Positions 1 through 12,725 of a DNA stretch of 64,000 nt are shown piece after piece. Source of the DNA: Prostheceraeus crozeri (taxonomy: Eukaryota > Platyhelminthes > Polycladida > Euryleptidae); assembly GCA_907163375.1 (NCBI GenBank), contig CAJQUW010001848.1, positions 67,501 through 131,500 on the forward strand, written 5' to 3'. The notes under the pieces were generated by a model that was not told the DNA's origin, ran no database searches, and saw only the letters and a program-made list of their open reading frames with translations. Each line of letters starts with the position of its first letter. Positions within the stretch are counted from its first letter, which is position 1. Position numbers and translations under genes: made by a program.

Positions 1-137
1 GAATAGACAAAGTGTATGTAAGGAATAATAAAACGCTATCCAGTCAGTCCATTCAAGTAAGCATCGAACTCGAAAGAATTGCTACAGATTTCTTTAAGGT
101 TTATGATTAAAGAATATCTATTTAAAATCAAGGAAAT

Positions 138-290
138 GGTACTGGGTGGCACAGTGGCTAGGTGCTTACCCTCGTGAACTTTTGTCATGTGTTCGATCCC
201 TGTGTGCAACTGGAAGTTGAAAGAAAGGGCATCCGAACTAAAGGAATGACCATCACTCCAGCAAGTCTGAATATATCAGCACTGTCTTAT
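138..290 (+). repeat. tRNA-derived SINE, diverged copy
   Basis: The start (GTGGCACAGTGGCTAGGTGC) matches the pol III A-box region of the SINE family seen eight more times in this window, followed by a B-box-like GTTCGATCCC and a tail with the family's AAGTCTGA...TCAGCAC segment. It is shorter and more diverged than the copy at 780. Confidence 0.65.
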
Positions 291-310
291 TGAAAGAGTG
301 CCGAAGAAAA

Positions 311-779
311 TGCTCTGGTTTTATTTCATTTTTCAAAAATACGAACAAATGAAGATATAATTTTTCGCCTATACTGCTGCTGTGTTCGTGTGGTATATCG
401 TATATGAATGAACCTGTAGGACATCTCAAATGAATGATGCCTGAAAACTCGGGACTGAGAAGTCGGCGGAGCATACATTCATCAGAAAGCTAGTGATAAG
501 AAGTGAATTGAAAAATGAAGAATCATCAAACTATCATCGCCTTATTCTACTTCCTAAAACATTAATTACTACTAGATGTGATAAAATGTGATATAACGGT
601 AAAGTCAAGACAATTATTGTCAAAGCGTGCAAGTTACCTCTGACGATTGGCAATAGGAACAAACACACGTCTCCATTTACCAAATAGCTCGCATGTCATA
701 CAACCCTCATTTAATGCTTGAGTATCACAATCTGTCAGAAACAAGATTAAATCAAAATGCAAGTACTTTTAGTTAGAAA
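311..779. other. gene-free stretch
   Basis: AT-rich DNA between two SINE copies. I see no splice-flanked exon, RNA gene or internal repeat. The short open frames here look like chance. Confidence 0.5.
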
Positions 780-955
780 GGTCTCCGTGGCACAGTGATT
801 AAGTGCTTGCCCTAGCGATCTTTCGGTCCAGAGTTCGAGCCCCGAAAGTGTCATTGGAAGTCGGCTGTAAGGGTTATAAAAGATCTCAACGCTCCACATA
901 AAAGTCTGACTATGTCAGCACCGTCCAAGCCTCCAGCATGGAGAGTAGTGACGCT
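780..955 (+). repeat. tRNA-derived SINE, near-complete copy
   Basis: One of the best copies of the family. The head reads GGTCTCCGTGGCACAGTG, followed by TTAAGTGCTTGCCCTAGCG, a B box (GAGTTCGAGCCCC), then the body GTGTCATTGGAAGTCGGC and the 3' part AAAGTCTGACTATGTCAGCA ending near GGAGAGTAGTGACG. The tRNA-like head places it among pol III-transcribed SINEs mobilised by a LINE. I do not recognise the family name. Confidence 0.85.
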
Positions 956-2645
956 TAAAAGCTTTTTTTCATTTTGGTCATAGGATATTGGAACGTGTTT
1001 GTTTTATTTACTTCAATACTGCGAGTTTCTAATCTTTATATAAATAATCTCTGCAGTAAAACCTTCTACTGTTTCTCCAAGCTAGGTGATTTTGAAATCC
1101 AACTAATATTGTATAGTTGACTCACTTTTAAGTTAATCCTGCTTGTTGGATAAATTTGTGAACAAAATGTAGATTTCTAATGCTACACACTTTTTGAAAG
1201 TAGAAATGCCAATCGCAGCGATGTACGTGAGAAGATCATTGCAACAAGCAGAACAAAGATAATCGATTCAACAGGGCGTTATAAATAGACAGAGAATTTA
1301 TGGTGCAATTGTTCAAGTGAAAAATTTAACAAACGAAATTTCCACAGTGTCTGAGAAAATCAGTGAATAAGAAAAGTACGATTCGACAGACCACACCCAA
1401 AGCAAAATCTGCAATGACGGCTGATTAATGTCAATATCAATTCTCACTTTGATTTTAAATGTTTGGATTGAGTTTTAAATGTTTGGATTGAGCTCGAAAA
1501 ATGGCATAATGCATAAGGGGATTGTGAGTATTACGAGCACTAAGACTGAAATGAAGTTATACGGTTGGTACTCCTCTATTGGGGGGGGGGACTATACAAC
1601 CAACCACATTTGAAAATTGGAAATTTCATCTATCAGCCGTAATAGCTTTAAAGTCATCTCAACAACTATAATTACACTAACTTCATCTTGACATAGTATG
1701 CCAAAATGTAAGTTGTTGTCACAAATCTAAAATCGATGTTCTAAATTTCCTGAATGTATTCGAAAAGAAATACATTCATATCAGTTTCTAATTCCAACTA
1801 AACAAACAACGGATCATGGACAGATCGAAGTGATTTCGGACTAGTTAGTAGCATATTTGAAAATGATTTGTAAATATTCAATGATATTACTTAATGCAAT
1901 TTTTGCTTCTTGTGATAACAGTTGCCAGTATTGATTTAGTGTCAAACTGCTGATATAAGTTCATGGGTTTTGAATTACGGTAATGTAAATCACTGTAAAT
2001 TGTAAGCGAACTTTAGGATGCTACGCCGAAAGTAGTTATCGCGAATAACTGCCGTAAATCTACACCTTGACATTATAGCTTCCCATGGTTTTGCACACAA
2101 AAGGTCAGAGCACATATTTTAGTATTGTCTACCCAGACCTATAATGATTACATAATGTGACGGACATTACTCATCTAGTAATCAAAACTTTCAATTAGCA
2201 ATTGCACACATCTTTATTGCTGACCGATTCATTATTTTAGCCAAACTATTATTGGAGCTGGAGAATTTTAGTCACCAGTACAAGAATAGTTTTAATCGCG
2301 GTGATTAACAATTAATTAATTGAAATTATTAAGGGCAAGCAATCAACAAATTGCAATCAATCAAAGTTAGCAATCAATTGATTTTAATTGCAACAGGAAG
2401 CAATCACTAAATTACAAATATACTTGGTCAATTAATCACATAGAAACAGATTGTTTATCTCAAGGTCGCGGCACATCGGGAGAGCTAAGTTGGGGCATGA
2501 ACCACCAATGAAAAGTTTAGAATTACACGTGACTGATTCTAACCCAATGATTCAGTCGCTGATAAGTGTGTCTAAGTGAAAATGCGTTTCATATAAGTAG
2601 TTAAACAACTCCAAACGACTGATCGATTGACGATGCTAATGATAT
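956..2645. other. gene-free stretch with small repeats
   Basis: No gene recognised. It holds a perfect 20-bp tandem duplication at 1453-1472/1473-1492 (unit TTTTAAATGTTTGGATTGAG), a run of ten G at about 1581-1590, and a cluster of ATTAATT/CAATTGATT words at about 2295-2460. It may be intronic or downstream DNA of the protocadherin-like gene on the minus strand. Confidence 0.5.
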
Positions 2646-2804
2646 AATTGCGAGCACATGATATTTGTGAGAACGTCGTAATTAAATCTCGAAGATGTTA
2701 TTATAAAATGTGTATTCTCCATTTTATAGGATGAATACACATTTTATAATATCATCTTCGAGATTTAACTACGACGGTCTCGCAAAAATCATGTGCTCGC
2801 AATT
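2646..2804. repeat. foldback hairpin element (about 73-bp arms)
   Basis: The segment 2646-2718 is the near-perfect inverted complement of 2732-2804, with a spacer of about 13 bases. Both arms share the words AATTGCGAGCACATGAT, CTCGAAGATG and TATAAAATGTGTATTC in opposite orientation. A 15-bp direct repeat, TAAGTGAAAATGCGT, occurs at 2573-2587 and 2804-2818, bracketing the hairpin. This resembles a small non-autonomous foldback or MITE insertion. No coding capacity. Confidence 0.75.
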
Positions 2805-3030
2805 AAGTGAAAATGCGTGCGATTTTAGTGCATGAAGCTTTGCTTCCATTCTAGAGGGTTTTGTTATCAATTTCTATGCTTAATCAGAAACATTTATTAC
2901 ATTACCATTTATTACATCATGCTAACCGCAAATAACGCATTTTTTCTCTCGTATTAAAGATAATGCAACGTATGAAGCCAGTCAGAGCTGAAAAAAGGTA
3001 GGGAGAATATGAAACAAACAAATTCCTCAC

Positions 3031-4158
3031 CTGCACGTTGATTCGAATTCTTGCAGAAGCTGATCGTGGACTAGGATTTGCATCTCGAGCCATAACCGTG
3101 AATTGGTAATCCTTTTTGGCTTCATAGTCCAGAGGGGATAATAAACTGATTTCGCCATTTGTTGAATCCAATTTGAAATGTCTTAACACCTGCCTGGACA
3201 CTGTGCTTGGAAAATAGTAAGTTATTCTTGCATTATCGCCTTCATCTTCGTCCTTAGCTTTTACTCGAAGAACAAAATGATGGGATCGAGCACTCTCCGA
3301 AATATAAGCTTCGTACGATGATTTCTCAAACTGTGGCGCGTGGTCATTAATGTCCGTTACTTTTACCTTTATAGACACGGAACCAGTTTTCGCATGCTTT
3401 CCGCCATCAATAGCATACAAAGTCAAGTTATACTGTGAGATCATCTCACGATCTAAGAGTCTGTGTAGTCTAATTCGCACTTCTCCACTGCTGAGAGGTC
3501 TGTGGGCCCTGACTACGGCATCAGATTTGTCCAATTGAAATGTGTTGCTAGTATCGATTAGCTTGAATCGCTGAGTAGAATTCCGGCCAAGATCTGGGTC
3601 TGATGGAGCCGGAATGCCAAGGGTATGGCCCATCATCGCATTTTCCGGAATTTTTATCCGATATTCACGCTTTGGCCAAGATGGGGCATGATCGTTGATA
3701 TCTGAGATGAAAACTTTAACGGAAATGATTTGGAAATACTTTTGTGGTGTGACAGATACTTGTAATGGAATGAAACAAGAAAAGCTGTCTCTAGTACAGC
3801 ACAGTTTGAAATTGGTGCGCTCGCATAGCGTGTCACGATCAATACGCGTTGCTACTTTGAGACGTCCGGTCATGCGATTTAGATTGAAGAAATGTGTAGA
3901 GTCGCCATCCAACAAGTTATATCGCAGTGTCCTGAATTGTTCGTGATCATAAGTTTGATCCAACTTGGCTGCTTTGGCAACATCACCAATTCTTAGTCCT
4001 GGCACGGATTCTTCATCGACATGGAAACTGATAGCAACTTTCTCTGCACCGACAAACACTGAGGATAGAAGACATAAGGAGGCAAACAGTTGAAATGCCA
4101 GCAAATTGATGAGTGATGAGGATAATCGCTTTGTCGGCCAGTTCTTCGTCATGATGAC
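3031..4158 (-). CDS. protocadherin-like protein, first coding exon (EC1-EC3)
   Basis: This exon encodes residues 1-374 of a cadherin-superfamily adhesion receptor. The translation starts at ATG 4152; a polypyrimidine tract and AG lie just upstream (exon start 4158), so a 5' UTR exon is spliced on. The exon ends at CAG|GTGAGG (3031/3030), phase 0. Residues about 10-36 form a hydrophobic signal peptide. EC1 (about 38-155) has the FHVDEESVPGLRIGDVAK start typical of protocadherins and an unusual cysteine group (C110, C118, C119, C126). EC2 (about 160-273) and EC3 (from 275) follow. Calcium-binding signatures visible are DINDHAP at 151-157 and 267-273, LDRE at 233-236, LDYE at 341-344, and a DxD/DxN motif near 356. 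Later EC repeats, the membrane span and the cytoplasmic tail must lie on further exons at lower coordinates, probably outside the window. Family assignment is firm; orthology is not. Confidence 0.92.
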
Positions 4159-7100
4159 CTGTAGAAAATAGGAAAATATAAGAAATGAGAGATTGAAAAT
4201 AAATTGGAGATGTCAGCGGTTAACTTTATTCGAACACATTTGTACTCATCACAGCGGAGATTATACGGTCACAAATGTCAAATAATTACGAAATTACCAT
4301 ATAACTACATAGCATTGAATAAATCGTCCGGTTCGCAAATTCTCCTTAATAATGTTCTACGGCATTTGAATCATTCCAATGAAATGAAAATTTCATCAAA
4401 TACAAAAAGAATGCGTCAAAAGTAATGGAATAATTGCCAATTACTATCATTTGACTATGAATTATTTAGAGAGATGACATGTCTTTTGACTTTCTCACTT
4501 AGGATTTTGCTGGTATTTGTTGAAATTATAATTGACAATTTTATTGAATTTGCAGAATGCTGAGTTGCGTTCTCAACAAAAAGATTACCAAGAATGCAGC
4601 CAGGAATGAGAGAGGTTGACAGGTGGAATACTATTAACCGCTTAACGGATCCCCTTTTAAAGTGAGGAACATTACTTTACAGTGACATTGTATGTGACAA
4701 TCTTAAAAAGTCAGTAGCAAACGACTGCATTCAGTTGCATACGTGTAGATAACAAAGTTTGCCTCTTGCATTTTCAGGTAAACATGCTCAGATTAAGGAA
4801 TTGAGAAGCCATTTATGACATAGATTCAAGATTTTGGTATCTTCCGCTACAGAACTTCTCGATTGATATTTTGTTTTCTAAATCTGTAAATGATTACGTT
4901 TTTCGATCACCTCATCAGCATACAAGAGCTCATGATACTGACCCCGAGTAATACTTGCAGGATTTGTTTTACCGATTGCTTCAAAGAAAGTCAGTATACA
5001 CTCTAACATGTATATCGCATGAAATATCAGGGATATATACTTTTCTGACAATGGTTCTCATGGCACATATCAACTTGAGAAGCGTCCTGTTTTGGGTCAT
5101 CCTTTGCAATCTAAATTGATTTCTAATTAATCGCTAAACCTGTTGAAGAGCAACCTCTACCATCTACAGAACTGCGACTTACTCACATGCGTTTGCTGGG
5201 ATTCATTCCCAAATGACAGTTTGACACATTCAATAATAACATAACTCTAAGATTTGCTAGCCGATTGAAAATTCGATTAAAGTCATGGCGAGGAAGTAAA
5301 ACAAATAAGTCAATAATTGAAACAAGCTCACTTACTGTTGCAATGTTCTACTCAAAAATACTCAGTGATCGATCTATCAAAAATTAGTAAAAATCCAATA
5401 TCAAATGCAATGGCAAATTCAACAAAAACCACTCGAAAATTTTCAACTTTCCGTTTAATTCATGGAACGGTTGCTATGCTTTCATCTTTTGAAACAAAAC
5501 CACGAAGGGTTTATCGCATTTCAACAAGAGGTACTTATCTTCTTTGAATGTGACACGCAGCTGTATCGTTTCCTGTTTGAGCTGTGCAATCGAATATGGG
5601 GATCAAACACGTTGTCCTCAGTTAAATTGTAGTTTGAAGTCGAGTACTGTTCTCACCACAATTTCCACCGGATCATAGAAAACTTTACCTACTCCTAATG
5701 TTGATGAAAACCAAGAACTTGTCAATAGAATATTTACTAACACACGTGACCGTTCTAAAATCAGCCACTTATCACCCTTTAATCCATCTGCATTATATCA
5801 TCACATCGATTAGCCCAAAATATTGTTTAAACTGTATGTTTAACAAAATTATGAAGTTTCATCCTATATTCGCTGAAACTTTTTTGTATCTAATGTATGT
5901 TGAATTAGCAACTTAAATATATAATAGGGAAACACCGAAAGGAGCTTGAAAATCAAACTAATACAAAAATGTTTTTTTTCCGTGACAATATCACTTTCCA
6001 CACAGACATACCGCGAAGTCATTAAGTGGGTAAATTCAGAATTCGATGATAAATGCGTGAGGCATTCGATTGAGTCAAAGTTGTCGATAATCTGACAATA
6101 TTTCTCTTCCCACACTACAGTTTCAGAGCAAGCGAATGTGAGAACTCAGTGAGAGGCGGAAGCACCTGCTTATCCAACTCACAGTTAACGTCAATGTTGA
6201 ATGTTTTCTGATTAAATAAATTTCAAGGCAAATACAATTACGGTCTATCAGTTTAGCCATCTTCAACAATAGCATCTTCGTCGTCTCAACAACAATGAAA
6301 TGAAATTTTCAACATTGTGATACATCAGCAGACTTTCACGTGTTTGAGTGTCAACAATTTCGACAATGCAGTAGGTGGGAGTCATGAGCAACTTCATTTT
6401 CTGATGCTTATCATAATGATGTGGCCTTTAGCCGCTGCTTCTATTCATGATTGTAACACCGTCACCAACTTCTGCGTTTGTAAGCGGAATTCAGGATCAA
6501 GCAGAATCGGGCTTTACTCACATATCGGCACGGATTTCTTTCATTGCAATAATGAAAGAATTGAGTAATGTTTTAGACACAGAATTAGATTGTTTAATCG
6601 TATCACTTTGCTAGAAGTGCAAACTGATTCAAACAGATGGCACATGCAGGAACCTAATAAGTGGGCAAAAAGAAATTTTTAATACCTTACAGAGATAGGG
6701 AAAATAGTCGTGCGTCGCTTGCGGATTGCTCTGAATTCCTTCAAAAAAACTTCGATCGCCACGACTCCTTCAGATTCGAAGAATTCAGATCATTGCGGAA
6801 AAGTTTTCTCGATGATGTTGGGCCCTCCGATTATTTTTAAAAAAGTTAGCAGGCGCATGAAAAAACGTTCACAAACTTCACTGTAGAACTTGACATCGAC
6901 TGTCTCTTTGCTGTGTGAACCGGTTGATAACAGTCACTGAAACGTCGCACAATTTGGCGTGTTTAATGTTGAACTGGCTGCTCATTGTTCGATTGCTGTG
7001 GTATTTAGTCAGGAGATTGTGCCATTTCAATAACGTTACATGTTCCAATGCTTCCTTTCTAGTCAAACGGAAGAAGAGACGACCTGTCTAATTCTGTGGT

Positions 7101-7395
7101 TTTAGATGAAATCATAAGGGTAGAATCCTCAAACTAGACACAATCAACCACGAAGTAGAATTATTGATTACCATGTACGGAAAGCATTATTTTTAACCAT
7201 TCATTTGAAAATATAATCCAAAACACTCCCGTTATTGTTATTTTGCAAAAAATAATAATACTTATGAAGCAAAACCGCTAAATCAATATCAGCAACTACC
7301 CGCAAAAGCAATAAATCATCTGAGAATTAAAATTTGCTTATCAGAGTGATCAATCAACCCGGTACTAAAATTATAAGTATTTTCAATGATATTTA
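4159..7395. other. gene-free stretch, probably 5' intron of the protocadherin-like gene
   Basis: AT-rich DNA upstream of the spliced first coding exon. Because that exon begins at a splice acceptor, at least part of this region should be intron. I could not identify the 5' UTR exon or promoter. No repeats or RNA genes seen. Confidence 0.45.
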
Positions 7396-8132
7396 CAGGG
7401 CTGGCCAAAAGTAACGCAAAATATAAATCAGCTGTAATTCTCTTATCACGCAACATTTTGCATAGGATAGAGTATCAGAGACACTAGCACGCTTGAAGGT
7501 TTTTAGAATAATAGCAGAAAGTGATAAAATCATATCTATTCCAAAACTATATGCATGTACAAGTGCATCACAATAAATGTTCAAAATGACCTCCATTAGT
7601 TTCGGTGACAAGTTGAAGTCGTCGAACAGGATGTGACACTACAGCAGAGAACTCGGTAGATGTCAGCATTGAAATCACCGATCGAATCCTGTCTTTCAAT
7701 TCTTCGATAATGCAATGTCATGCGTCATACTTCCATAGGTATGTGTTGATACAGAAACTAACAAGAACTGAACAAAGTCAAACACTTTATTTATTCATTT
7801 ATCCGGATCTCTTGATCACCAATAAACGCGTTGAATATCAATCACAGATATTTGATTAAATATGTGCTTGATGCGCATATAATATATCATAATATATCAT
7901 GTTCGACAACTTCAACTTGTCACCGAAACTAATGGAGGTCATTTTGAACATTTATTGTGATGCACTTGTACATGCATATAGTTTTGCAATGGATGTGATT
8001 GTATCACTTTCTGCTATTATTCTAAAAACCTTCAAGCGTGCTAGTGCCCCTGATACTATATCCTATGCAAAATGTTGCGTGGTAAGAGAATTACAGTTGA
8101 TTTATATTTTGCGTTACTTTTGTCCAACCATA
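7396..8132. mobile_element. inverted-duplication derivative of a mariner-type transposon
   Basis: The outer 237 bp (7396-7632) recur as an inverted copy at 7897-8132. The left terminus is CAGGGCTGGCCAAAAGTAAC preceded by TA, as in Tc1/mariner elements. The right terminus has the same TIR but decayed at its last bases (CCAACCATAA). Both arms encode the end of a transposase (ETNGGHFEHLL then stop), reading toward the outer end of the element in each arm, so both ends descend from the 3' end of one autonomous element. The middle (7633-7896) has no second coding part. Non-autonomous. Confidence 0.75.
7568..7712 (-). pseudogene. mariner-type transposase, C-terminal remnant
   Basis: About 47 codons in one frame read LKDRIRSVISML...RRLQLVTETNGGHFEHLL and then stop at 7568-7570. 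This ending is typical of the C-terminus of a large group of IS630-Tc1-mariner transposases in invertebrates. The catalytic DDE/D core and the DNA-binding domain are absent, so the fragment cannot be active. An inverted second copy of its last residues lies at about 7921-7960 on the plus strand. Confidence 0.6.
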
Positions 8133-10860
8133 AAAGTGATACAGCACAGCTATAAGTGCCCCCAGCCCCATAGCAGCCACACCACGCGAGCATCACAGCT
8201 TCCACAGACCATCATACCTTGTCATGTCATCACCCTAGAAATCAAGTATGATACCACACAAATCTCTTAGAAATTCGATCTGACGCCCATCGTAGCAGTG
8301 TCCCGAATTGGGAGAACGGCAAGGGATCAGTCAGTAAAGTAATCCCGATGCATAGGTTCGTTGCCATCACAATATCAAAAAGGTTCACTGGAGCACTTTC
8401 TGAAATCTTGATGAGAAAGTGAAGCAGGGGATTTTTAAATATGATAAAACTCTTACACACTCAGCCTTCCGATTGTAAATGCTTTTTAGATGCCCATTAA
8501 CAACCGCCATCCAGACACAGTAATGTAAAAGGTCGCACTTTGTGGGATTCGTGAACGAAAGTGTTGAACCTGTCGGCTGTCATAGCTGCGAACAGCCGTG
8601 TTCTACAATTTTCGATCCTTCAGATGATTAGATAGTGCAGGTATTGGAGAGGGATAGTTTTTCATTGAGAAATACGCTTCTTGTCAACATCTGTTGCTCT
8701 TCTCCGACTGACTTTTTTATTTTGGCTTTACACTTCGCTAGTGTGAGTTGATGAGCCAAAATTCCGCTACCAGATAATTCATATAGTCGCAGAGTAAGTC
8801 GAGCGATAAAAAGATAGACAGTTGAATGAGATGTGACAAGTGGGAAGAGGCTCTCTACTGCGCATTGCATTGTTTACTAATGCTATCAGGATTCCACCAA
8901 TTCGGTTGGGTCTTTCTGCTAACTGGCTTCTAGAGTAAATGATGTGAGAAGAGAAATAATCCTCAAATCATCTGTAAAAATCATATGAATGCCTTCATCC
9001 CTGCGAAATCTCAACTGACGATGCGATCATAACTTTTGATTTGACGCATTGTTACAATTCAGCACAGTGTATGCATCAATCAATAGTCATTAGAGGCATA
9101 CAGTTTAATTGAAAAAATCAGAATTCGCTATTTATTCGCTATTTAAATGCCACAATTCGATGCGATGAATTAGATGCTCACATTCAGAATCACGAAAACA
9201 CCGATTTTGTATATTATTTTTTCTGCATTCACCTCTTTTTTTTCTTTGATAGATATAAACAATGTTATGTATAAGGCATTTACGTGTGAAAATGCTGCCA
9301 AAATATCCGTCTGAAAATGACATTCATGCCAAAATGTTTTATTTATTATGTAGAAATGTGACAGTAGCAGCCACCAAAGATGGGAATAATCTGCATAAGT
9401 TAAGGTAGTATTCAACTGTCTATTAACTGCTATTGACTATTAATACAGTTACTTTGAGTTTAATAGTGTAAAAGCAACCCATACAAAATAGTTCAGCTGA
9501 CACAGTCAGCCAACATGGAATAACAGAAAACAAGAAAAAAATGTTTTTAATATCTGATTAATAGCGTACTAGAATGATGTTGTAATAGAAAGAAATTGCA
9601 AAAGGAATATTTTCTCTTCGTCCTACGATTCAATATTTTTATTGTATCCAAAAATTGACTGCATGAATTTTCTTTTGGGCGGTGTGGGTTGATCCTTAAT
9701 TAAACACTGAATGTAAACAATAGGAAGACTGCTTTGGCCAATATCTGTTGGCTTAGATGGTATGACCATGTACTGTACCGTTTATATAATTGTTGTATGA
9801 TTATAGTTGAGCTCACTGATTTCACAGCTATTGACACAAGTTCAACAATATGTTAACGTTTTATGCAAGCGTTCGTCAAATTCATTTTGTTAAAAAATTT
9901 GAAACAATAACAAACAGAAGATTTCAGCATTGGATAAGGAGAGGCAGCATCTGTTCCGAATTGGCAATGCTAGTTACTAGTAACTACTAGATACTAGATG
10001 CTACCTGCTAGTAATAATATATACTAGCATGCTTAGCGCGTACAATTCTCAAAACGCACGTAACAGATCCTACGTAATTTCATATTTGACTTGAGTTTTC
10101 TGATTTACCCTCACTTAGTTCAATATTCTAATTTCATATTTATCAATTTGGTCTAGTAAGTTGAAGAATTTTTCTTTTAATTAAACCAATAAATAGAAGA
10201 TACTGACAATGTCGCATATAATATTTGCTTCTGAAATAATAGTTTCACGTGGGAGCCAATTAAATCTTTTTCTTTCATTTTCTCGGACATAAATGCGTTC
10301 TCTTCCTCTCACATGCACCTTGGCTAAAGAGAAATATAGCACATATTTCTCTAATTGTCCTTGAATATCAGATTTCAATGGAAGAACAGTTATCTTTCAA
10401 CGCCCATCATCGTGTAAAGTGGAAAGGTCGGTACCATTAAAGGAGTTTGAAAAGAGTTCATCTCTCGCATTAAATGAATATTTAAGTTGCTATCAGATTG
10501 GGACAATCAGAATGAATACCAAATATCGAAACAGAACTTGACTGTAAACAGAATCAAATTAGTCAAAGAGCCAGGAAACACCCATCATAACGAGTTAGCA
10601 AGTGCGCAACCTGCATTTCCTAAATTAAGAAATTTAAGTTGACAGGCGAACTTCAACCATGCAAAAAATGCATGTCGTTTATGGCTTCCTTATGGTTTCT
10701 TCGAGGATTAAATTTACACACTGTATTTGACACGAAGATCACTTATGGTAATTAACAGTCAGGACAATTTGATATCTTCGCGCTAGATTTTGCCTAAAAT
10801 GGGATCGGTCAGGTTTTGTTGCTTATCCCCATGTCGAAGATGATACGATCCTATAAAGAA
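8133..10860. other. gene-free stretch
   Basis: No gene or known repeat recognised. Around 9965-10030 there is a local cluster of CTAG words (ACTAGTAACTACTAGATACT and similar) that could fold on itself. The rest is AT-rich unique-looking DNA with only chance open frames. Confidence 0.45.
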
Positions 10861-10864
10861 GCAA

Positions 10865-11046
10865 TGATGTCACTACTACCCCACTGGAGGTTTCACCGGT
10901 GCTGACATAGTCAGACTTTAGTTGGAGCCAGTCCAGATACTCTCCCTGCGGCTTCCAATGACACTTTCTGGACTCGACCTCTAGACCAGAAGATTGCCAT
11001 GTCAAGCACTTAACTTCCGCCCCATGGTTGCCACAAAATGAGACCA
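10865..11046 (-). repeat. tRNA-derived SINE, diverged copy
   Basis: Read on the minus strand it shows the family order: GGTCTCATTTTGTGGCAACC head (degenerate A box), TTAAGTGCTTGACATGGC, a B-box-like GGTCGAGTCC, then GTGTCATTGGAAGCCGC and AAGTCTGACTATGTCAGCAC. It ends immediately left of the Tc1-like element. Confidence 0.75.
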
Positions 11047-11091
11047 TCCTGACATTATAAGTTCTTGAAGTCTAGTTTTCTCTTTGAACTA

Positions 11092-12725
11092 CAGTCCGTT
11101 TCATAAAAAGTGGATCATCCTAAAATTTGACTAAATGAAACATAAGTATGATGCAGAAAGCATTTTTCATGTTATTTCATGTCCCTAATATATTTAAATG
11201 TCCTTATATAATCTGATAAGCTATGATACAGTAACGGTTCTTAAGAAGCTAATATTTTGTGGCCCTACCCTTATTGTCAATGACATTACCAATTCGTCTA
11301 GGCATTGATTCGATGAAATCGTTGATTTTTGACTGATCTAACTTTCTCCACTCTCTTTTTAACAGTGACGTAAGTTGTGATACGCCATCTGTAGGTAGCA
11401 GTGAACGACGAACGTTACGTTTTAGAACACTCCATACATTTTCTATGGGATTCAGATCAGGAGAACGAGCTGGCCGAGATAATGTCCTAAGCCCTAATTG
11501 AGACTTGCATAAGTTGACTCTACTACTCCTGTGACACGTAGCATTATCATCCATAAATAACCAAGTCGATGGATCACCAAGTTGATCTGTCATTTGGCCA
11601 ATGTTCATTCGTAAGACATTCACATAGCGTTCAGAATTCATGGTTCCTTGCTGTATGTGAAGTTCAGAGCGGCCATTGGTCCAAATGCCAGCCCAAATCA
11701 GTAGAGTCGCACCACCTTGTACCCGGGGACGATGTAAATGTCTCGGAATCTCCTGATCAGATTTTATCCATAATCTCAATCGACCATCACTATCCTTCAG
11801 ACGGACTGATGCCTCATCAGACCAGACAACCCGATCCCATTGATTTCGTCAGTGACAATGACTCATTGCCCAGCTGAGACGTCTTTTTGTATGCTGATCT
11901 GATAATTCGATCTGAGAGGGCCTCTTACAGCTCTTGAAATTCGACTCAATAAGTCTTCTACGAATAGTGGACTTAGAAATATACGAGTCTAGTGCAGCCA
12001 TCTCAGTTAACGAGAGACTTGGATCAACTTTAACAAATCTCAAAATTAGGCGGTCTTTACGTTTGGATGTTTTGCGTGGACGGACAGAGTCGAAAATCAT
12101 CATTATGCCACCGATGCACATTTGTGTAAGGGACATTTATTCGCTTGCTTGTAGCTCGCAAAGAAAACCCTATTTCTAGCAAGGCTGACACTTTGCCTTT
12201 TGTGAATGCGATCTCGTTATTGTTCATTTGTGCTTTGTATTGTTTTCAACCGGTAAGAGATAGATTTCTAGCTGAAAGCAATCAGGAGTGCTGCCAACAC
12301 CACCGCAACGAAGTCAGGAAGCTATGGAACATGAAGTCCAGTTAATCACATGTAGCAGTTACATTATTGTTAATGAATAATGGTGCTATACTGGCTCTGA
12401 TTGACCGATTTTCTTTATTTTTGTTTTGCTTGATAGCTTTTGGCTTGTAGAACAGCACATTATATAACAAAGGAAATAAATGTAATTTTATAAGAGTGAG
12501 GCATGATTTTGTGTAACATTGCTAAATGAAGATCAAATTATCTACTACTTTTTTATCTATAACATGAAAACAATATTCATGCTTGAAATTTCCAACAATG
12601 ATATTAGTAAGCACAACTGACATATCTTCCAAATTTCAGAGAAATTCGTTCAAGTTTGGCGGAGTTAGACGAAGTTGAAGTTAAGGCGATGCCTAAGGGT
12701 GATCCATTTTTTATGAAACAATCTG
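11092..12725 (-). mobile_element. Tc1-like DNA transposon, decayed
   Basis: A 1,634-bp element. Its terminal inverted repeats begin CAGTCCGTTTCATAAAAAGT on the left and read CAGATTGTTTCATAAAAAAT (inverted) on the right. TA dinucleotides flank it at 11090-11091 and 12726-12727, as expected for Tc1/mariner TA target duplication. It carries one transposase reading frame on the minus strand. The right end interrupts a LINE reverse-strand ORF, so the Tc1-like copy inserted after the LINE. Confidence 0.88.
11249..12227 (-). pseudogene. Tc1-like transposase, one nonsense and one frameshift
   Basis: A cut-and-paste transposase of the IS630-Tc1-mariner superfamily. The N-terminal helix-turn-helix starts at ATG 12227 (a TKGKVSALLEIGFSLRATSK-like segment), then the frame shifts near 12085 into the PRKTSKRKDRLILRF segment. 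A single in-frame TGA at 11849-11851 separates the DNA-binding half from the catalytic half. The catalytic part shows WSDEAS (first Asp), FMDDNATCHRS (second Asp) and SPDLNPIENVWS, where the Glu is the third acidic residue, spaced as in DD34E Tc1 families. It ends near GRATKY. It is not active as it stands. Family call is firm. Confidence 0.9.

Noticed and set aside
7899-8270. 123-codon frame in the inverted transposon remnant
   Set aside because: It is the antisense/other-frame reading of the inverted arm; the real coding trace is the transposase end in the neighbouring frame.
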